A stretch of DNA of 64,000 nucleotides from contig JBEIGE010000008.1 of assembly GCA_040382055.1 (NCBI GenBank), forward strand, positions 56,432-120,431. Reading direction: 5' to 3'. Below, piece after piece: positions 1-8,220 of the stretch (position 1 is the first letter of the stretch; the number at the start of each line of letters is the position of its first letter). The translations under genes and the position numbers were made by a program. This DNA comes from JBEIGE01 sp040382055. Its GTDB lineage: Bacteria; Pseudomonadota; Gammaproteobacteria; Burkholderiales; Burkholderiaceae_C. The notes under the pieces are model-generated. The model was not told where the DNA came from, made no database searches, and saw only the letters and a program-made list of their open reading frames with translations.

Positions 1-1
1 A

Positions 2-400
2 GACGATGTGCTCAACGTATCCGGTCACCGAATGGGAACCATGGAGATCGAATCTGCACTGGTATCCAAGACGGACCTGGTGGCTGAGGCTGCCGTCGTG
101 GGGCGTCCTGATGACCTGACGGGTGAGGCGATTTGTGCTTTTGTTGTTCTCAAACGTCCCCGACCCACTGGCGATGAGGCCAAAGCTATAGCCAAGCAAT
201 TACGCGATTGGGTCGCCAAAGAGATCGGACCTATTGCAAAACCCAAAGACATTCGCTTTGGTGAGAACCTGCCAAAAACCAGATCGGGCAAGATCATGCG
301 CCGGCTTTTGAGGTCACTGGCCAAGGGTGAGACTATTACCCAAGACACCAGTACGCTTGAGAACCCGGCCATTCTGGATCAATTAGGTCAGGCCTATTGA
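2..400 (+). CDS. acs: Acetyl-CoA synthetase, C-terminal part (cut by window start)
   Basis: The reading frame is open from base 2, so the gene begins outside the window; 132 residues are visible. Acs activates acetate to acetyl-CoA through acetyl-AMP. The visible part is the mobile C-terminal domain of the adenylate-forming family: it opens with the hinge-side motif DDVLNVSGHRMGTMEIESAL and carries the PKTRSGKIMRR motif near residue 100, whose lysine is the catalytic and acetylation-controlled residue in Acs. The close match of both motifs to Acs, rather than to propionyl-CoA ligase, favours acetate, but the N-terminal domain that sets substrate choice is missing. Confidence 0.9.
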   Translation, partial: DDVLNVSGHRMGTMEIESALVSKTDLVAEAAVVGRPDDLTGEAICAFVVLKRPRPTGDEAKAIAKQLRDWVAKEIGPIAKPKDIRFGENLPKTRSGKIMRRLLRSLAKGETITQDTSTLENPAILDQLGQAY

Positions 401-430
401 TTGTTTGCTCCATAAAGAGGAGCAAACAAT
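400..430. terminator. Perfect hairpin between convergent acs and cytochrome c genes
   Basis: A 12-bp perfect stem, ATTGTTTGCTCC pairing with GGAGCAAACAAT around a 7-base loop, starts at the acs stop codon and lies between two convergent genes. There is no clear T-run on either side, so termination in both directions is inferred from position and stem quality. Confidence 0.5.
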
Positions 431-448
431 AGCTTATCCATAAGGGAT

Positions 449-754
449 TTACTTGATTGTGAGTATCCAGGCAGCCAGCTTTTTGGCTTCTGCCTCACTC
501 ACCTGGGGGTTGGCCGGCATAGGAACAGGTCCCCAAGCTCCAGCGCCGCCTTTCACGATTTTTGAGGCAAGCATATCAACAGCCGTTCTGTCGCCTGCGT
601 ACTTGTCAGCCACTGCTTTGTAGGATGGCCCGACCAGCTTTTTATCAGCCGCATGACAGGCCATGCAATTCCTGGATGCCGCCAAGGCTTGATCTGCCAA
701 TGCAGGGGTGACCAAGCTTGCTGTAATTGTCATGCTCAGCAAAATTCTTTTCAT
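449..754 (-). CDS. Small periplasmic class I cytochrome c (c551/c552-like)
   Basis: 101 residues. Residues 1-20 form a Sec signal peptide ending in TPALA. The mature protein has one haem c site, CMACH (Cys30, Cys33, His34), and the sixth ligand Met79 in the GPVPMPANP loop, the pattern of the cytochrome c551/c8 family of soluble electron carriers. It probably carries electrons in the periplasm to a terminal oxidase or reductase; the cbb3 oxidase genes lie 10 kb away. It stands alone, convergent with acs. It is the intact counterpart of the lipoprotein cytochrome at 58650-59639, which lacks the Met ligand. Confidence 0.88.
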   Translation of the reverse strand: MKRILLSMTITASLVTPALADQALAASRNCMACHAADKKLVGPSYKAVADKYAGDRTAVDMLASKIVKGGAGAWGPVPMPANPQVSEAEAKKLAAWILTIK

Positions 755-899
755 GGATAACTTTCGAGTTCAAGTTAATGTAAATCTGCCAGGCGCATCG
801 CCATGGCGGTGGAAATGGCCCGACACAAAGTGCACATTGGCGACATTCGTCAGGCTAATGGCACTTCGTGCGAACTCAGGTGTTAAAAATTTTATTCTC

Positions 900-2594
900 T
901 TAGAAGTCGTCCAGCACAGCTCCCTTGCTGGCTGAGGATGCATTGAAAGCAAACTTGGCCTGCACCCCCCGGGTGTAGCGCGGAGCAGGCGCTTTCCAGG
1001 CCATCCGGCGGTTCTCAATTTCTGTCTCAGCGACGTTCAATTCAAGTTTGAGTTGCAAGGCATCAATGGTGATGCTGTCATTTTCATGTATGAAGGCAAT
1101 CGTGCCACCGGCTGCTGCTTCTGGTGCCACATGCCCGACCACCATGCCCCAGGTACCCCCTGAAAATCGGCCATCAGTAATCAGTCCGACGCTTTCGCCA
1201 AGTCCGGCACCAACCAGTGCGCCCGTCGGGGCCAGCATTTCCGGCATACCTGGCCCCCCTTTGGGCCCCAGATAACGAAGAACCATCACGTCTCCGGCCT
1301 TGATTTTTCCTGCCAGGATGGCTTCGAGCGCAGATTGCTCGTCGTCAAATACCCGGGCCGGGCCGGTCATGACCGGATTCTTGAGACCCGTGATCTTGGC
1401 CACTGCACCTTCTGGCGATAAATTCCCCTTCAGGATGGCCAGATGTCCCTGCTCGTACATCGGGTTGGTAATCGGTCGTATCACCGTTTGATCAGCACGT
1501 GGGGAATCGGGAATGTCTTTCAAGACCTCAGCAATGGTTTGCCCTGTGATCGTGATGCAGTCCCCATGCAACAGGCCAGCCTTAAGCAAAATTTTCATGA
1601 CCTGGGGTATTCCGCCGGCTGTGTGCAATTCGACGGCCAGAGACTTGCCGGAGGGCTTGAGGTCGCACAGGACAGGTGTTTTTTTCCGTACGCGCTCAAA
1701 ATCATCAATGGTCCATTCCACACCTGCACAGTGAGCAATCGCAAGAAAGTGCAGAACCGCATTGGTAGAGCCACCGGTAGCCATGATCACGGCCACTGCA
1801 TTTTCAATGGATTTACGCGTCACGATATCGCGTGGCTTGATGTCTTTTTTGATGGCTTCAATCAGCACCCTGGCAGATTCGCGTGCAGAAGCGACTTTCT
1901 CGTCGTGTTCGTTGGCCATGGTTGAAGAGTAGGGCAGTGAAATGCCGAGCGCCTCAAAAGCTGAACTCATGGTGTTGGCGGTATACATGCCACCACAGGA
2001 GCCGGTTCCTGGACTGGCCCGTTTCTCGATTTCCAGCAAGTCTCCATCGCTTAGCTTGCCGGCGGCGTTCTCCCCGACCGCTTCAAATACGCTGACGATA
2101 TTGAGCTCTTTGCCCTGGTAGTGGCCCGGCAGAATGGTGCCGCCATAAACGTAGATGGCGGGTACATTGGCGCGCAGCATACCCATCAGACCACCTGGCA
2201 TGTTCTTGTCGCAGCCACCGATCACCAGGACACCATCCATCCACTGACCCTGGACGCAGGTTTCCACGCAATCGGAGATAACCTCTCGGCTCACCAGGCT
2301 GTACTTCATGCCCTCGGTACCCATGGCCATGCCATCACTGATGGTGGGGGTGCCAAAAATTTGAGCGTTTCCGCCAGCGTCCACAATGCCGGAGACCGCT
2401 GCATCAGCCAATTTTTGCAGTCCTGAGTTGCAAGGGGTGATGGTGCTGTGCCCATTGGCAATACCTACCATGGGTTTTTTAAAGTCACTCTCTTCATAGC
2501 CCATGCCGTAATACATGGAGCGGTTGGGAGCCCGCGATTTGCCTTCGGTGATATTGGCTGAGCGGCGGTTGATTTTGATGACTTTAGTTTCCAT
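900..2594 (-). CDS. ilvD: Dihydroxy-acid dehydratase
   Basis: 564 residues from the ATG at 2594 (METKVIKINRRSANITEGKS), the usual family length; an upstream in-frame start would add 21 unrelated residues. IlvD dehydrates 2,3-dihydroxy-isovalerate and -methylvalerate to the 2-keto acids of valine and isoleucine synthesis in the cytoplasm. Visible cluster motifs are TPCNSG, GGCDKNMPG and GSCGGMYTANTM, which supply the Fe-S ligands, and the C-terminal GRFSGGT motif is intact. It is divergent from lgt with 61 bases between the two starts, and no strong ribosome site is evident. Confidence 0.96.
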   Translation of the reverse strand: METKVIKINRRSANITEGKSRAPNRSMYYGMGYEESDFKKPMVGIANGHSTITPCNSGLQKLADAAVSGIVDAGGNAQIFGTPTISDGMAMGTEGMKYSLVSREVISDCVETCVQGQWMDGVLVIGGCDKNMPGGLMGMLRANVPAIYVYGGTILPGHYQGKELNIVSVFEAVGENAAGKLSDGDLLEIEKRASPGTGSCGGMYTANTMSSAFEALGISLPYSSTMANEHDEKVASARESARVLIEAIKKDIKPRDIVTRKSIENAVAVIMATGGSTNAVLHFLAIAHCAGVEWTIDDFERVRKKTPVLCDLKPSGKSLAVELHTAGGIPQVMKILLKAGLLHGDCITITGQTIAEVLKDIPDSPRADQTVIRPITNPMYEQGHLAILKGNLSPEGAVAKITGLKNPVMTGPARVFDDEQSALEAILAGKIKAGDVMVLRYLGPKGGPGMPEMLAPTGALVGAGLGESVGLITDGRFSGGTWGMVVGHVAPEAAAGGTIAFIHENDSITIDALQLKLELNVAETEIENRRMAWKAPAPRYTRGVQAKFAFNASSASKGAVLDDF

Positions 2595-2655
2595 GGCGTT
2601 GAATAAAAAAAGAGAAGTTGTGAGTGTAAGCCGACCGCTACGGCACAATGAGGAC

Positions 2656-3477
2656 ATGTTGATTCACCCTCAAATTGATCCGGTTGCCATGCAGTTGGGC
2701 CCTTTGGCCATTCATTGGTACGGGTTGACCTATCTCCTGGCTTTTGCACTCTTCATGGGCTTGGGTTTGTTGCGTCTTAAACATCCGCCCTACGGATTGA
2801 TGGCCGGCTCAGTTGCTTGGAAGAAGCAGGACGTCGAGGATATTCTCTTCATGGGCGTTTTGGGCGTTGTCCTTGGTGGACGAATCGGTTATTGCCTCTT
2901 CTACAAGCCCGCTTACTATTTGAGTAATCCGCTCGAGATTTTCGCAGTATGGCAAGGCGGAATGAGTTTCCATGGCGGCATGCTAGGCGTGATCCTGTCC
3001 TTGATCTGGTTTGCACATTCACGGCAAAGGCCCTGGCTTCAAGTGACGGATTTTGTGGCACCGTGCGTTCCTACCGGATTGGCCGCAGGACGTCTGGGCA
3101 ACTTTATCAATGGGGAGTTACCCGGTCGCCTGGCTGACCCGGCCCTGCCTTGGGGCATGGTTTTTCGAGGCACCGGTGATTTGCCGCGTCATCCTTCCCA
3201 GATTTATCAAATCCTGCTGGAAGGATTGTTGCTGTTTGTGATTCTTTGGCTTTACGCCAGAAAGCCTAGAAAAACCGGTCAGGTTTCGGCTCTTTTTCTG
3301 GTGGGTTACGGCTTGTTGCGATTTGCAGCTGAGTTTTTCAGGGAACCAGATGCACATCTCGGCCTATTGTCCCTGGGCATGAGCATGGGGCAGTGGTTGT
3401 GCGTACCGATGGTCCTGGGTGGCGCCGGGCTTTGGTGGTGGAGCATTCAAGTCGCTGAAAAGAAGCCTGCCCTTTGA
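2656..3477 (+). CDS. lgt: Phosphatidylglycerol-prolipoprotein diacylglyceryl transferase
   Basis: 273 residues from the ATG at 2656 (MLIHPQIDPVAMQLGPLAIH), preceded by GAGGA. Lgt moves diacylglycerol from phosphatidylglycerol to the lipobox cysteine of prolipoproteins at the inner membrane. About seven membrane segments are visible, with the Lgt signature GGRIGYCLFYKP near residue 75 and the HGGMLG and GRLGNFINGEL motifs that line the active site. In frame, translation could start further upstream, but the extra 47 residues would overlap ilvD and do not resemble Lgt. Confidence 0.96.
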   Translation: MLIHPQIDPVAMQLGPLAIHWYGLTYLLAFALFMGLGLLRLKHPPYGLMAGSVAWKKQDVEDILFMGVLGVVLGGRIGYCLFYKPAYYLSNPLEIFAVWQGGMSFHGGMLGVILSLIWFAHSRQRPWLQVTDFVAPCVPTGLAAGRLGNFINGELPGRLADPALPWGMVFRGTGDLPRHPSQIYQILLEGLLLFVILWLYARKPRKTGQVSALFLVGYGLLRFAAEFFREPDAHLGLLSLGMSMGQWLCVPMVLGGAGLWWWSIQVAEKKPAL

Positions 3478-3517
3478 ATGCAAGCAGCATGAGAGAGTTT
3501 TCTGGGAGAAGTCAATA

Positions 3518-4972
3518 ATGAACACGCCCGAATGGATCAGCCGCAGTGTTTCCCGCTTGCTGAATGTAGCCAAAAAACCAGCCAAGGAATCGTTTGGATC
3601 AGTCAACCGGATGTCACCAGAAGGCATGCCGGTCCGCTCGACACGGGAGAGACTGAGTTCGTCCACGCACAATCCGGATGAAGCCTTGTCACCGCGTATG
3701 CTGCATCGTGCGCTTGACGAACTGCGCGCCATCATCGACCCGGGTGTCAGCGAGGTCGAAGGCGGGCGTCGTGCGAAGGTTTTGGCACTCTGGTACGCCG
3801 GTGCTACACCGGCCCGTCGTCGTGACATGTGGCTGTTAATGAGCGAGCAGTTTGTGGCTGACCCTCAGACCGTCAAAACAGCCCAGGCCAAATTTGCCGC
3901 AGCCGTAGGAACCCCTGATGAGGCCGCCGCTGAAGTCCATTACCGGCGTGCCACCGTCTCCCCCCGCAGGCGATTGTTGCAGCGCTTTAGCGTACTGCCC
4001 GAAGGCATCCGTTTCCTTGTGGACATGCGCGCTGAGATGTTGCCCTACATCAAGGGCGACAAACGTCTGCTGGCCCTTGATGTCGAGATGGAGTACATGT
4101 TTTCAACCTGGTTCGACGTGGGCTTTCTGGAGTTGCGGCGAATCAGCTGGGATTCGCCTGCGTCCCTGGTGGAAAAGCTCATCAAGTACGAGGCAGTGCA
4201 TGACATTCGCAGTTGGGCTGATGTCAAGAACCGGCTGGATTCCGATCGGCGCTGTTATGGCTTCTTTCACCCGCGCCTGCCTGATGAACCTTTGATTTTT
4301 GTGGAGGTGGCGTTGGTTGACAAAATGGCGCATAGCATCACGCCCCTCCTGGACGAATTGGCCGATGCCTCTGATCTGAACAAGGCCACGACAGCCATCT
4401 TTTATTCGATCAGCAACACCCAAACAGGACTGCGAGGTGTCAGTTTCGGTGACTCCCTTATCAAACGGGTCGTCGAAACCTTGCACGCCGAATTTCCGAA
4501 ACTCAAGGTTTTTGCAACCCTTTCACCCATTCCCGGTTTGCGCGCCTGGCTCGTGAAAAATGGGTCTCGCATGCTCGACATGACCTCCGAAAAAGAGCGC
4601 AAGGAATTAGGTCGGTCCGTTGGCTTTGAGCCACCAGCGGCTCAGCATCTGCTTGATGCAATCGACAAAGGGCAAAAGCTCGACATCAGGTCCCCTTTGG
4701 GGCAATGGCTCTTAAGGTGCGCTGCGCACTACCTGGGTCGCGAAATGATTGACGGAAAGCCGGTTGACCCGGTAGCCCGCTTTCACTTGGGAAATGGTGC
4801 CCGGGTAGAGCATTTGAACTGGAATGGTGATCCCTCACCCAAAGGCCTTAAACAGTCATATGGCTTGATGGTGAATTATTTATACGATCCCAAGCGCATT
4901 GACAAACATAGGGCAATGCTTTCCCAAGGCAAAATACCCATATCAGGGGATATAGAAAGTTTAAAGTTCTAA
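3518..4972 (+). CDS. matA: Malonyl-CoA decarboxylase
   Basis: 484 residues from the ATG at 3518, preceded by GGGAGAA. The enzyme releases CO2 from malonyl-CoA to give acetyl-CoA. The sequence has the MCD family layout: a helical N-terminal half and a GNAT-like C-terminal half with FATLSPIPGL (catalytic Ser), FHLGNGARVEHLNW (catalytic His) and SYGLMVNYLYD near the end. With the Bug receptor and a malonyl-CoA synthetase directly downstream on the same strand it forms a malonate-use cluster comparable to rhizobial matABC. The symbol follows that comparison. Some relatives have a mitochondrial type architecture, so the family assignment is firm while the physiological role rests on neighbours. 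Confidence 0.9.
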   Translation: MNTPEWISRSVSRLLNVAKKPAKESFGSVNRMSPEGMPVRSTRERLSSSTHNPDEALSPRMLHRALDELRAIIDPGVSEVEGGRRAKVLALWYAGATPARRRDMWLLMSEQFVADPQTVKTAQAKFAAAVGTPDEAAAEVHYRRATVSPRRRLLQRFSVLPEGIRFLVDMRAEMLPYIKGDKRLLALDVEMEYMFSTWFDVGFLELRRISWDSPASLVEKLIKYEAVHDIRSWADVKNRLDSDRRCYGFFHPRLPDEPLIFVEVALVDKMAHSITPLLDELADASDLNKATTAIFYSISNTQTGLRGVSFGDSLIKRVVETLHAEFPKLKVFATLSPIPGLRAWLVKNGSRMLDMTSEKERKELGRSVGFEPPAAQHLLDAIDKGQKLDIRSPLGQWLLRCAAHYLGREMIDGKPVDPVARFHLGNGARVEHLNWNGDPSPKGLKQSYGLMVNYLYDPKRIDKHRAMLSQGKIPISGDIESLKF

Positions 4973-5013
4973 AAGAGTGACGATAGAACTCAATTGATAA
5001 GCAGGAGACACAT

Positions 5014-6030
5014 ATGAGATTCGAAAAATTTCCAAACTACATCACTTCTTCTGCGTCCGGCAGCCGACGTGATGTGCTTCGCCTGGCCGCCGCAGGCTTT
5101 GCTGCAGGCGCATGCAATCTGCAAGCCCAACCAGCCTGGCCGGCCAAACCGGTAACGGTTGTTGTTCCTTTCCCTGCCGGAGGCGGTACAGATGCATTTG
5201 CGCGCCCGCTTTCTGCTCAGTTTGCCAAGCTAACCGGCAAGCAACTGATCATTGACAACCGGGGCGGGGCAGGGGGTACGCTCGGTGCAGGCATTGCAGC
5301 AAAAGCCCAGCCGGATGGCTATACCCTTTTCATGGGCGCAGTACACCACACCATCGCTCCGTCCATGTACGCCAAGCTCGATTACGACATCGAGAAGGAT
5401 TTCGTGCCTCTGGTGCTCGTTGCCAATGTGCCCCAGGTTCTGGTGGTCAATCCCAAAAACATTGGTGGTGACTTCAAAGCATTTCTGGCCGAGGTGAAGT
5501 CCAAGCCCGGGAAGATGAACTATGGATCAGCCGGTGGTGGTACCTCACACCATCTGGCAGGTGAGTTGTTCAAGCAGCAAACCGGAACTTTCATTACCCA
5601 CATCCCCTACAGAGGCGCCGGCCCTGCCTTGCAAGACCTGATCGCGGGCAATGTTGACATGATGTTTGATGGCCTTGGCTCCTCTGCCTCTCACATCAAG
5701 GGCGGGCGGATCAAGGCGTTGATGGTTTCTGGCCCCAAACGCAATCCAGCATTTCCAGATGTGCCTTGCGCTGCTGAGCTGGGACTGCCCAACTACACGG
5801 TAACGACCTGGTATGGCGTTTGGGCTCCCAAGGGAACCCCGACTGACATCCAAGCCCGTGCCGTAGAAGAGATTCGCAAAGCCGCGCTGACAGATGAAGC
5901 CAAGGCAGTCTGGGCCAATCAGGGTGCTGAGTTCAGTAATTTCACCCCGCCACAGTTTGCAAGCTTTATCAACAGTGAGATCAAGCGTTGGGCTGAGGTT
6001 GTCAAGCTTTCCGGTGCCAAGCTGGATTAA
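5014..6030 (+). CDS. Bug-family tripartite tricarboxylate receptor, candidate malonate binder
   Basis: 338 residues. The Bug/TctC fold is evident: WPAKPVTVVVPFPAGGGTD at about residue 47, VDNRGGAGGTLG-like motif (IDNRGGAGGTLGAG), then YGSAGGGTSHHLAGELF and HIPYRGAGPALQDLIAG. The leader has a twin-arginine pattern (SRRDVLRLAAAG) followed by a hydrophobic stretch and AQA-like cleavage area, so export by Tat is plausible. It sits 41 bases after malonyl-CoA decarboxylase and 32 before malonyl-CoA synthetase, which suggests that the ligand is malonate or a related dicarboxylate. No membrane transporter genes (tctA/tctB or matC) are in the cluster, as is usual for orphan Bug proteins of Burkholderiales. 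Confidence 0.88.
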   Translation: MRFEKFPNYITSSASGSRRDVLRLAAAGFAAGACNLQAQPAWPAKPVTVVVPFPAGGGTDAFARPLSAQFAKLTGKQLIIDNRGGAGGTLGAGIAAKAQPDGYTLFMGAVHHTIAPSMYAKLDYDIEKDFVPLVLVANVPQVLVVNPKNIGGDFKAFLAEVKSKPGKMNYGSAGGGTSHHLAGELFKQQTGTFITHIPYRGAGPALQDLIAGNVDMMFDGLGSSASHIKGGRIKALMVSGPKRNPAFPDVPCAAELGLPNYTVTTWYGVWAPKGTPTDIQARAVEEIRKAALTDEAKAVWANQGAEFSNFTPPQFASFINSEIKRWAEVVKLSGAKLD

Positions 6031-6062
6031 ATCCGGCATTTTTTCCTTCTCCAATTTTCAGC

Positions 6063-7616
6063 ATGACTTCATCCAACGCCAACCTCTATTCGGCCTTGCG
6101 CAAGGCTTTTCCCCGCAAACTGAAAGAAGTTGCCATCGAGACGGATGAAGGCTTGAACTACAGCTGGCAGGATCTGGAGCGTGCTTCTGCAATGATGGCT
6201 AATCTGCTGGCATCCCTTGGACTGCCTGCAGGTTCAAGAATTGCGGTGCAGGTTGAAAAATCGGTGGAGGCGGTCATGCTTTATCTGGCCACCTTGAGGG
6301 CGGAATATGTGTTCCTCCCGCTCAACACCGCTTACCAAAGTACTGAAATCGAGTACTTTATTTCCAACGCCGAACCCGCTGTGGTGGTCTGCAGCAGCAA
6401 GAACTTTGGTTGGGTCAGCAAACTGGCTTTCAAGGCCGGTACGCGGCATGTTTTTACCCTCGATGACAACCGGACTGGTTCCTTGCTGCAACGCGCGGCC
6501 CATTGTTCCGATGTCCATCAGACGGTTCTTTCAAAGGCGGATGATCTGGCCGCCATTTTGTACACCAGCGGAACTACAGGTCGCAGCAAAGGCGCCATGC
6601 TGACCCACGGCAACTTGCTGAGCAATGCACGGGTATTGAAAGATTATTGGGGCTGGAAGCCCGGCGATGTGTTGATACATGCGCTGCCGATTTTCCATGT
6701 TCATGGCTTGTTTGTGGCTTTGCATGGTGCATTGATCAATGGCAGCAAAATGATCTGGATGGCCCGTTTCGATCCCAAGCGCACGGTCGAAAAAATGCCG
6801 CAAGCAAGTGTTTTCATGGGCGTTCCTACCTTGTACGTACGAATGCTGGCAGAGCCTGGTCTGGCTCAAGCCAGCCGCAATATGCGCCTATTTGTGGCCG
6901 GTTCCGCGCCGCTGCTGATCGAGACTTTCAAGGAGTGGAAGTCAAAAACCGGCCATACCATTTTGGAGCGTTATGGGATGTCTGAGACTGTGATGCTGAC
7001 CTCTAACCCTTATCTGCCTGAACAGGGTGAGCGACGAGGGGGAACAGTTGGTTTCCCCTTGCCGGGCGTGCAACTCCGTGTTCAAAATGATGAGGGACAA
7101 AGCTTGCCCGTTGGCGAAGTTGGTGGCATCCAGGTCAAAGGCCCCAATGTCTTCAAAGGCTACTGGCGCATGCCCGAAAAAACCCTCGAAGAATTCACAT
7201 CTGACGGATTTTTCAAGACGGGCGATGTGGGCATGATTGACCAGAGAGCCTATGTTCATATCGTTGGTCGAAGCAAGGACTTGATCATCAGCGGTGGTTA
7301 CAACGTCTATCCTGCTGAAATTGAAGGCCACATCAACGATTTGCCCGGTGTAGCAGAAAGCGCGCTTGTGGGAGTCGCCCATGCAGACTTTGGCGAGGTA
7401 GGTGTTGCTGTGGTGGTTCCGAAACCTGGTGTGGCGCTCGACCCGAATCAAATTATTAGCATCCTCAAGGCCAAGCTGGCAAACTTCAAGATTCCCAAAC
7501 GCTGTTTTGTAGTCAAGGAACTACCCAGGAATACCATGGGAAAAGTTCAAAAAAACGTGCTGCGGGATCAGTACAGCACCACCTTTAGCGATTCAGCCCC
7601 AAGCCGCAAAGTCTGA
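6063..7616 (+). CDS. matB: Malonyl-CoA synthetase (AMP-forming ligase)
   Basis: 517 residues. An adenylate-forming acyl-CoA ligase: the P-loop YTSGTTGRSKGAMLTH lies near residue 165, the A5 motif ERYGMSET near 303, TGDVG near 387 and the A10 motif PRNTMGKVQKN near 493. The region from ERYGMSETVMLTSNPY and GTVGFPLPGVQLRV matches malonyl-CoA ligases (MatB/ACSF3) better than long-chain ligases. It would convert malonate, ATP and CoA to malonyl-CoA, which the decarboxylase encoded upstream turns into acetyl-CoA. A related short-chain dicarboxylate such as methylmalonate is an alternative substrate and would link to the mutase at 22.7 kb. Confidence 0.88.
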   Translation: MTSSNANLYSALRKAFPRKLKEVAIETDEGLNYSWQDLERASAMMANLLASLGLPAGSRIAVQVEKSVEAVMLYLATLRAEYVFLPLNTAYQSTEIEYFISNAEPAVVVCSSKNFGWVSKLAFKAGTRHVFTLDDNRTGSLLQRAAHCSDVHQTVLSKADDLAAILYTSGTTGRSKGAMLTHGNLLSNARVLKDYWGWKPGDVLIHALPIFHVHGLFVALHGALINGSKMIWMARFDPKRTVEKMPQASVFMGVPTLYVRMLAEPGLAQASRNMRLFVAGSAPLLIETFKEWKSKTGHTILERYGMSETVMLTSNPYLPEQGERRGGTVGFPLPGVQLRVQNDEGQSLPVGEVGGIQVKGPNVFKGYWRMPEKTLEEFTSDGFFKTGDVGMIDQRAYVHIVGRSKDLIISGGYNVYPAEIEGHINDLPGVAESALVGVAHADFGEVGVAVVVPKPGVALDPNQIISILKAKLANFKIPKRCFVVKELPRNTMGKVQKNVLRDQYSTTFSDSAPSRKV

Positions 7617-7628
7617 GCGCTGCTCAGA
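7612..7628. terminator. Short hairpin at the end of matB
   Basis: TCTGAGC and GCTCAGA pair around a 3-base loop and include the matB stop codon, just before the convergent universal stress gene. No T-run follows, so this is only a weak terminator candidate. Confidence 0.25.
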
Positions 7629-7666
7629 GAAGAAGCTTAGTCGCACACTCACACGTCTACGATAAG

Positions 7667-8110
7667 CTAACGCAGAACCAGAACCGGTACGTGCGAGTGA
7701 GTCAGAACCTGTTGTGTCTCGCTGCCCAGCAACAAGCGCTTGATGCCACGTCGGCCGTGTGATGACATCACGATCAAATCACATTTTTGTTTTTTGGCGA
7801 CAGAAATAATCGCGTCGCTGACCAGGTCCGACTTGACGGTGATGGCTTTGACCTTTACGCCCTTGGCAGCAGCAGCTTTGCTGACCGCGTCCACTACGGC
7901 TTGAGCGTGCTCCGCCCACTGCTTTTCGACGCGCAAAATCTCGCTGGCTTGCAAGGCAAGCCCACCTTCGAAATAGCTTTGTGGGTAGCGCGGAACCACT
8001 TTCAGCGCCACTAACTCGGCACCCATGAGTTGAGCCATTGTTATGGCGCTACCAACCGCTTTCTTAGACAGGGTTGAGCCATCGGTGGCGACAAGAATTC
8101 GTTGGTACAT
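7667..8110 (-). CDS. Universal stress protein, UspA family
   Basis: 147 residues from the ATG at 8110 (MYQRILVATDGSTLS), chosen because a strong AAGGAG lies 6 bases upstream; the longer in-frame version adds 25 unrelated residues. The Usp fold shows the N-terminal ATDGS motif and the C-terminal ATP-binding pattern SSHGRRGIKRLLLGSETQQV (G-2x-G-9x-G-S/T), so it probably binds ATP. Its start faces ccoI, and a perfect Fnr box lies 62 bases upstream at 8172-8185, which suggests induction at low oxygen as for many Usp genes next to cbb3 or nitrate clusters. Confidence 0.92.
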   Translation of the reverse strand: MYQRILVATDGSTLSKKAVGSAITMAQLMGAELVALKVVPRYPQSYFEGGLALQASEILRVEKQWAEHAQAVVDAVSKAAAAKGVKVKAITVKSDLVSDAIISVAKKQKCDLIVMSSHGRRGIKRLLLGSETQQVLTHSHVPVLVLR

Positions 8111-8171
8111 ATTGAGCTCCTTTTGAAGTGTGTCAGTGATCAAGCTTACTATGATTGCACAAACACTGCAT

Positions 8172-8185
8172 TTGATCCAAATCAA
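8172..8185. promoter_or_regulatory. Fnr/Anr box between usp and ccoI
   Basis: TTGATCCAAATCAA is a perfect TTGAT-N4-ATCAA site. It lies 36 bases before the ccoI ATG and 62 bases before the divergent usp start, so it could serve either promoter. An Fnr homologue with the matching recognition helix is encoded at 16027-16746. Confidence 0.88.
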
Positions 8186-8220
8186 ACAACAGACATTTCA
8201 GGCACTGTACGCTACTCAAC

